This document shows positions 57,701 to 64,000 of a DNA stretch of 64,000 nt, one piece after another; the first letter of the stretch is position 1; each line of letters starts with the position of its first letter. The stretch covers positions 4,033,087 to 4,097,086 of the forward strand of contig OX442314.1 in the NCBI GenBank assembly GCA_949358305.1. Reading direction: 5' to 3'. The notes beneath the pieces are model-generated. The model was not told the origin of the DNA, did no database searches, and was given only the letters and a program-made list of their open reading frames with translations. The position numbers were made by a program, and so were the translations under genes. The stretch is from Strigamia acuminata. Its lineage: Eukaryota; Arthropoda; Chilopoda; Geophilomorpha; Linotaeniidae.

Positions 57701-58205
57701 CGCCACCGGAAACGGCGCCGTCCCGTCCATTCCGAGCAACTCTCCGACGACGATGCGCACTCGGTCCGGATTCTCATGAAACGCCTCCAAATACGCGAGG
57801 ATCTCCTCCCGGCTCGTATTCGGAACGAATTTCTTCACCACGTCCACTTCCTTCACCAATTCGTCGTATTTGTCCACTTTCTCCTCCCCCGGGATCTCCA
57901 ACGGCGCTTCTTCCGCTTTCTGCGGCATTTTAGCGATCAAACGATCAATCACGACGTTCCGTCTGTTGGCATTTTCATTCTCCGTTTCAACCAACTCGTA
58001 AACTTCGTTGGGATCCACCGCGTAGTCCGGATACAGCTGTCGAAGCGTCTCGATGACCGAATTCACTTCCTACACACAAATTGTAATTAGTCTTTAACGT
58101 TTTAGAACGTAAAAAGTGAATTAATACCTTCAATTTACGATTAAATTCCTCCGGAGCGTTATTTTCTTCATGTTGTGGGTTGTTTAAAAATTCTGCTTTT
58201 TTCAT
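54781..58205 (-). CDS. RNF216: RNF216-like RBR E3 ubiquitin ligase, copy E (ancestral 5' end)
   Basis: Seven exons: 58205-58128, 58069-57426, 57053-56821, 56761-56627, 56558-56123, 56067-55825 and 55132-54781, 706 residues with every phase consistent. The start is MKKAEFLNN. RING1 begins at Cys389; IBR cysteines run to about 521; RING2 has Cys548/551, catalytic Cys561, Cys566/568, Cys573/576, His585 and Cys591. Cys591 is created by the GC-AG splice. The family transfers ubiquitin from E2 through that catalytic Cys; RNF216 in animals acts on immune and receptor adaptors. The tail has a Val/Asn/Ala repeat. Human RNF216 is longer (about 866 aa), mainly at the N-terminus. It lacks the insertion found in A-D and shares an intergenic region with mRpS18A. 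Confidence 0.92.
55133..55824. repeat. Intron 6 tandem array of copy E
   Basis: About 20 units of roughly 27 bp (GGCCTAAAAATTTAAAAAAT plus GAATTTT) fill this GC-AG intron, making it the longest version among the paralogues. Confidence 0.85.
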
Positions 58206-58683
58206 CGTTGTTTTTATTATTAAATGACGAATTCGATGTTTTTGGCGATCGCTACGTGTTGACGTTCATGACGGCTCAACTAAGTGAAAATAATGGAAAA
58301 ATAAGACGTGTTCGGGCATGAATTACTCATAAATACCTGAATGTTTGCTGAGACAGATTTCCAGCTGTGAAATATGACGGTGACAAACGAGACAATCACG
58401 CCAAACGTTTGCTGGAAGAATTGGCAATCGGCTTTTAGGCTTAGATTTTGGAAAATAAAAGCCCTGCCCTGGCTTTAGGGATGAGGTTTAAATTGCGCGC
58501 GCAACGAAGCGCCGTTGCATGTTTTTTAAAGACAAAATGTAATGCCATTATCATTGTTTTATTTCTTAAATTGTAAATTTATTATTATTACTATTATTAT
58601 TCATGAAATGGTTTAAATAATTGATTCTAAAATAATATTTGATGATTTTTAACATAATACGGCGCTACTTGGTGCAATCCAAA
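58206..58683. promoter_or_regulatory. Divergent intergenic region of copy E and mRpS18A
   Basis: The starts of two divergent genes lie 478 bp apart. A GC-rich patch (AAATTGCGCGCGCAACGAAG, near 58490) is conserved upstream of or beside copies A-D. There is no TATA box at either end, so a broad bidirectional promoter is likely but unproven. Confidence 0.45.
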
Positions 58684-59626
58684 ATGGCGATGTTGTTGTG
58701 GTCGAGTACGAGAAGATCGGTATTGAATGGTATGAAATATCAAATCTGTCGTGATTTTCTGAGTATCGGACAAAGAGGACTGCATATTACAGCTCCGAAT
58801 TGCGTAAAAGAAAGTAAATTATAATATGGGTGGAGTTTTTAAAGGTTATAAAACAATTTTTTGTCTCGTTTAATTTCAGTCAGAGAAACCCGCGACGGCA
58901 AAACGACGACGATCGAAGGAGTAATCAAAGAATCGACTAGAAAACCGCATTTAATTCAAGTTGATAATCCCCACAACGCATGTCCGCTGTGCAGACTGGG
59001 ATTAACAAACATCAAATACACAGTAATTGATTTTTAACGTGAAAAACGAGTGTTTTTAATTGGTTAAATATTGAATTTGTAGGATGTGCTCATAATAGCC
59101 CAATTCGTGCAGTCGGACGGTGAAATAATGCCACAAGCAGCGACTCAACTGTGCGATTCGAGTTACGTTCAAATGATCCAATTAGTGGACGAAGCGAACA
59201 AAGCGGGTAATTTTAATTTTATGCGGCTTAAATTGAACAAGCATCGATGTTTTGCCGTTTAAATTGTATAAACATTCATTTCTTCAAGTGAAATTGAACC
59301 AAAATCCATTTTATTCGTATAAATTGAATAAACATCGATGTTTTGCGGTTTAAATTGACTAAACATTGATGTTTTGCCGTTAAAATTGAATAAAATCCAT
59401 TTTTTTTCGTAAAATTAAACAAAAATGCATTTTATTTAAAGGTTTGTTGTGGACTAAACGACCGGCGCCTTGGAACACCGAGTTGATGGGCTGGGAGAAG
59501 TGCAACACGTACTTCGAAAGCGAACGAGAAGTGAAAATGAAGGAGAGGGCGCGCAGAGAGCACGTTTCTTATTACTACGAGAAAGCGCCGAAAACCAAGA
59601 GATTCACGCTACAAGACATCTTGTGA
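58684..59626 (+). CDS. mRpS18A: Mitochondrial ribosomal protein S18A (mL66)
   Basis: Exons 58684-58813, 58880-59022, 59083-59206 and 59442-59626 give 193 residues with clean GT-AG splices. I chose the ATG in CAAAATGGCG; an in-frame ATG at 58642 has a poorer context. The N-terminus is basic and hydroxylated, fitting a mitochondrial targeting peptide. The core RDGKTTTIEGVIKEST, HNACPLCRLGL (zinc-type CPxC) and DVLIIAQFVQSDGEIMP matches the MRPS18A branch of bacterial S18 relatives, now placed in the mitochondrial large subunit. The tail LLWTKRPAPWNTELMGWEK is also typical. Length matches the human protein (about 196). Intron 3 has short AT-rich repeats. It converges with ESF1. Confidence 0.9.
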
Positions 59627-59645
59627 TGGAAATTAAATTTTATTT
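59627..59645. terminator. Overlapping 3' processing signals of mRpS18A and ESF1
   Basis: Stop codons are 13 bp apart. On the plus strand ATTAAA follows the mRpS18A stop; on the minus strand AATAAA overlaps the ESF1 stop (AAATAAAAT). Both transcripts must extend into the other gene. Confidence 0.55.
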
Positions 59646-62600
59646 TCCCTTTTTCGACTTTAGTTGGTGTAACTGCGTCCTGTTTTTAACCGATTTGACC
59701 AGACTTTTTAATTCGGCGCCTCTGGACGGTTTAATCGCTTGTTCGCGCTCGTTTTTAAACCGTTTGGGTTCGGGTTCGTCTCCGGCCCGGTTTCGTCGCT
59801 TTTCCTTTTCGGCGATGATCATTTGCATTCCTTCGGTCATTTTAAATTGCGGGTCCGAAGGGTCGATGTGGTATTGATGCGATGTGAAAATCTCCGAAAA
59901 TCGTTCGTCGTTAACGTCAAACTAAGGGAATAAAATATATTTATAAATAAAGATAAATTAAATAAACCGGAAGTAGTATTTTTTGTACTTTAAACGTGTC
60001 GGGGGTCAGCTTTTTTTCCGTTTTTGACTTCTTTTTCCCTTTTTTCACGAGCGATTTCATGTTAAAATGCTGTTTTCCATCGTCGTCTTCCATTAATAAT
60101 AGATCGAGCTCAGCCTGTTCAACAAAATTGAGATTAATACAATTTAAAAAATATATATATATTTCTGTCTACCTTGTTTGAATCTTCCAATTCGGGTGAT
60201 GTTGACCTCTGTTTTTTACGAAACTTCTTGTCTACAAATTAGAATATATGTAATTAGACCTACGTACAAGATGGTTTGGTGACAAAAAACAGTTTTAAGC
60301 AAAAATTTGACCATTATAGGCGGAAATTCCATAGTTTCAACAAAAACTAGACCGTTTTAGCGTTTTAGGCCGAAATTTCACCATTTTAACAAAAACTAGA
60401 CCATTTTAGGCCGAAATTTCATCATTTTAACAAAAACTAGACCGTTTTAGGTCGAAATTTCATCATTTTAACAAAATCTAGACTGTTTTAGATCGAAATT
60501 TCACCATTTTAACAAAAACTAGACCATTTTAGGCCGAAATTTCACCATTTTAACAAAAACTAGACCATTTTAGGCCGAAATTTCACCAATTTAACAAAAA
60601 CTAGACCGTTTTAGGTCAAAATTTCATCATTTTAACAAAATCTAGACTGTTTTAGATCGAAATTTCACCATTTTAACAAAAACTAGACCATTTTAGGCCG
60701 AAATTTCACCATTTTAACAAAAACTAGACCATTTTAGGCCGAAATTTCACCATTTTAACAAAAAGTAGACCGTTTTAGTTCGAAATTTTACCATTTTAAC
60801 AAAAACTAGACCGTTTTAGGCCGAAATTTCACCATTTTAACTGCATCATCAACCCACATACCTTTTTTCGATTTACCACTTTTCTCGAATTCCGGTCCTA
60901 GATCTTGCGAAAAGAAATCGTCATCTAAATTCACATCATCCGGCAAATCATCGTCGCTATACTCCGCCTGCAAACAAACAAATCAAAGCAAATCAACCTC
61001 AAACTCAAACTCAACATAAAACTTCAACCGATCCTATTAGTATTACATCTTTGCCGACTCCTTTCTTCAAGAGTCGTTTCTGCGCGCGCTTCTCCTTCTT
61101 CTTCAACAAATACTGATCCCACGGCGTCAACTCGTTCTCGTCCGACCGTTTCTTCTTCACCATCTCCTGCGTCGTCTCCTTCAAACCCGGCGTCCACGAA
61201 ATCTCCATCTCAACACCCCGATCATTCTTCTTCTTCTCCTCGTCCTCGATCGACAGCAACAACGCGCGATACTTGGCGACCGAATCCTCTTTCCCATCAT
61301 CACCATCGCTACTATCGTCATCGCTTGTCTGCGCCTCGTTTTCGTCTTCGGAGGACGCGAGATAGGCTCGCAAATCCACCTTATCGCCACTCTTCTTGTC
61401 GAAAGCCGCCTGCGTCAATTTAACTCGATCTGGATCGGTTTCGTCCCACGTTAACTGCACTTTGGCTTGTTGCAACGCGGTCGTGGTGAACAACGACGGT
61501 TTGTACGTCTCCGGCTGCGGCATCGAGTCGGCGAAACTCGTCGGAACCTTCAAAATCGAATTAAATGGAATTAAGGTCAAATTAAATCGATTTAAATCAA
61601 ATAAAATCAATTTAAATCAAATAAAATCAATTTAAATCAATTTAAATCAAATCAAATCAACTTAAATCGATTTAAATCAAATCAAATCAACTTAAATCAA
61701 TTTAAATAAAATAACATCAATTTAAATCAAATAAAACCAATATAAATCAAATAAAATCAACTTAAATCGATTTAAATCAACTTAAATCGATTTAAATCAA
61801 CTTAAATCGATTTAAATCAACTTAAATCGATTTAAATCAACTTAAATCGATTTAAATCAACTTAAATCAACTTAAATCGATTTAAATCAACTTAAATCAA
61901 CTTAAATCGATTTAAATCAACTTAAATCGATTTAAATCAAATAAAATCGATTTAAATCAAATAAAATCGATTTAAATCAAATAAAACCAATTTAAATCAA
62001 ATAAAATCGATTTAAATCAAATAAAACCAATTTAAATCAAATAAAATCAATTTAAATCAAAGAAAATCAATTTAAATCAAAGAAAATCAATTTAAATCAA
62101 AGAAAATCAATTTAAATCAAATAAAACCAATTTAAATCAAAGAAAATCAATTTAAATCAAAGAAAATCAATTTAAATCAAAGAAAATCAATTTAAATCAA
62201 ATAAAATCAACTTAAAATTTAAATGACTAACATCGTCAAACGTCATCGAATCGGGAATAAACCGTAAATCGAGTCGCACGGCGCTGCTTTCGTACTCAAT
62301 CCCGGTGCAATCCTCGTAGATTTTGTTAGCAGTCGCCGCCGAATCGCACTCGACGACCGCGTAGTAATACCGCAGCCTATTCAACTGATATTTGCGCAAC
62401 TTCTCCATATGGTACGCCGAACCCTCCACGTCTTCCTCGTTCTCCTCCTCCTCTCCCTCGATCGTCTCCTCCACCAACTCCTTCGGGCCCGACAAATCTT
62501 CTTCCTTCATCCGACTTTTCCCGTACTCGGACGCGTAAATCTTCACGCTTTGCACGATCCCTTCGCTCGGCTTAAACGAGTTGCAAAGCACGTAAATATC

Positions 62601-63765
62601 GCCGGCTTTGATCCGGTCCCAGTCCATGTTGCAAACGGCCAGTCGGCGCGTAATTTCGCTCGTTTCCGTCGCATCGGTGTCCAGCTCGCCCCACGCGTGC
62701 TCCACCGCATCCTCGTCTGAAAAACAAAAATTAATTAATCTAATTATGCGCGGGTCTGTTTCAATTGTACCTTCGTCGTCGGACTCGGTCGTGCTGCCGT
62801 CGCAAGACTCGACGTTGCCTTCACCTCGAGCCAAATCCACTTCTCCCGCTTCGGACTCGCTTTCAGAAACTTCGGAGCCTTAAAATTTCAAATTTTTGAT
62901 TAATTTTTTAATTTAAAAACACAATTTCGACCATTTTAAACAAATTTTTGATAATTTTTGATCAATTTCGACCATTTTAAACAAATTTTTGAATAATTTT
63001 GATCAATTTCGACCATTTTAAACAAATTTTTGATTAATTTTGAACAATTTCAACCATTTTAAACAAATTTTTGATAATTTTTGATCAATTTCAACCATTT
63101 TAAACAAATTTTTGATCAATTTTTTAATTTAAAAACAAAATTTCGGCCATTTTAAACAAATTTTTGATCAATTTTGATCAATTTCGACCATTTTAAACAA
63201 ATTTTTGATCAATTTTTAATCATTTTCGACCATTATAAACAAATTTTTGAATAATTTTGATCAATTTCGACCATTTTAAACAAATTTTTGATCAATTTTT
63301 ATCAATTTCGACCATTTTAAACAAATTTTTGATTAATTTTGATCAATTTCGACCGTTTTAAATGAATAAATTACTCGTTTGCTGCGAAACATCGCTTTCA
63401 ACGTCGGATTCCAACGGTTTTAATTCAATATCTGATGGAATTTCAGTTTCTGTTTTCTCAATTTTCTTTTTCTTGATTTTCTTCTTTTTCGAGACTTCTT
63501 CGTTCGTTTCCGCGCCGTCCTCGTCGCTGGACGCACATTCTGACGAAGACAAGTGATAAAACTTCTTCAGGTCTTCTTTGGACGTGCGATTGATGGGCCG
63601 GCCACGTTTGTCGGTCTTGTAATTCACGCTGAAGTCGTCGTCGCCATCGAACATTCCCTTGAATCGTTTGTCGATTTTCACTTTCCGCTCCTCCTTCGGG
63701 ATTCGCTTAAACCGCGGATCGTGCAGCACGTGAGCGAATCGCGGGTCCTTTTTAATGCGATCCAT
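59640..63765 (-). CDS. ESF1: ESF1 nucleolar pre-rRNA processing protein
   Basis: Eight exons: 63765-63375, 62878-62771, 62716-62232, 61547-61047, 60967-60862, 60231-60173, 60114-59989 and 59921-59640, 685 residues with consistent phases. ESF1 is an essential nucleolar factor for 18S rRNA maturation in the early small-subunit particle. Landmarks are DPRFKRIPKEERKVKIDKRF and DKRGRPINRTSKEDLKKFY at the N-terminus. Then come the RRM-like core (RLAVCNMDWDRIKAGDIYVL, YQLNRLRYYYAVVECDSAAT, DLRFIPDSMTFDD), WDETDPDRV, acidic stretches, WTPGLKETTQEMV, LTPWDQYL and the C-terminal FDVNDERFSEIFTSHQYHID module. It is shorter than human (851), mainly in acidic linkers. The upstream in-frame TTG is not used as start. 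Three large introns hold private tandem arrays. Confidence 0.95.
60290..60845. repeat. ESF1 intron 5 tandem array
   Basis: About 13 units of roughly 40 bp, GGCCGAAATTTCACCATTTT plus AACAAAAACTAGACCATTTTA, make up nearly the whole intron (60232-60861). Confidence 0.9.
61560..62220. repeat. ESF1 intron 3 tandem array
   Basis: About 30 units of 20-22 bp such as AATTTAAATCAAATAAAATC, with CTTAAATCGATTTAAATCAA variants grouped in the middle, fill intron 3 (61548-62231). Confidence 0.9.
62885..63365. repeat. ESF1 intron 1 tandem array
   Basis: Roughly ten units of about 45 bp (ATCAATTTCGACCATTTTAA plus ACAAATTTTTGATAATTTTTG) fill intron 1 (62879-63374). Confidence 0.9.
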
Positions 63766-64000
63766 CTTCAAACTAAACAAAAACTAAATAAATAAATGGA
63801 ATCCACTTTAAAAAAAACGCACCTTTTAAGTTTTCTACGAGCGTGTCACTGCCGCCATTTACAATTTTAAACAAACGAAGCGCCGTAACTCAGATCCAGC
63901 CACCAGATGGCGGTTCGAGCGGAAATAAAACCCAAAAAACTCGTAATATACACAAAATATAACAAAATTTATATTAGAAACAAAATCCCGGACACAAATT
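63766..64000 (-). promoter_or_regulatory. Upstream region of ESF1
   Basis: A GCCGCCATTT element (63852-63861) and a CCAGATGGCGG motif (63903-63913) lie 90-150 bp upstream of the ATG; such ATGGCGG elements are common at housekeeping starts. There is no TATA box. Nothing else is recognised to the window end. Confidence 0.35.

Overview
The window is eukaryotic nuclear DNA, most likely from an arthropod, probably an insect. The reasons are compact genes with 50-65 bp introns, insect-style start contexts (CAAAATGG), nuclear ESF1 and mRpS18A orthologues, and Ty3/Gypsy-type LTR elements primed by tRNA-Gln. The order of insect cannot be read from the sequence. There are no bacterial genes, tRNA or rRNA genes, or CRISPR arrays.

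The backbone is a head-to-tail cluster of five RNF216/TRIAD3-like RING-IBR-RING (RBR) ubiquitin ligase genes on the minus strand, here called A (0.9-34.9 kb), B (36.0-38.7), C (46.3-49.6), D (50.6-53.6) and E (54.8-58.2). Eroded exon pieces of further copies lie near 39.0, 41.9, 42.3 and 43.0 kb. I reconstructed exons by splice signal and phase. E (7 exons, 706 aa) keeps the ancestral 5' end. C (721 aa) and D (705 aa) are also open throughout. B has a TGG-to-TAG stop. A is open but split by retroelements. A-D share a 346-365 bp insertion (TGTG...CACA ends, GAAG target duplication) that replaced the original start region with a new start codon. A+B and C+D form a duplicated pair, and the large retroelements entered A afterwards.

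Copy A holds a nested retroelement stack. E1 (2392-11039, minus) lies in exon 5. E2 (11293-33562, plus) lies in intron 3 and carries E3 (21324-30728, minus) inside its own third ORF. E2 is the only one with pol: it has a frameshifted gag, a -1 frameshift signal, an intact pol and an env-position ORF3 without recognisable relatives. E1 and E3 are gag-only elements with very long LTRs, probably mobilised in trans. The two E2 LTRs agree in R-U5 but differ in U3, and the 5' U3 carries an E3-like block.

Between 39.1 and 46.1 kb lies a graveyard of relics: a Gypsy-type integrase, RNF216 exons, an E1-type LTR, a Tc1-like transposase, an RNase H fragment and a 603-bp TA-flanked MITE.

The right end is conserved housekeeping sequence. 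mRpS18A (58684-59626, plus) converges on ESF1 (63765-59640, minus) with 13 bp between stop codons. mRpS18A is also divergent from RNF216 copy E across about 480 bp. Large introns of ESF1 and of the RNF216 copies are filled with short tandem arrays, a different unit in each intron.
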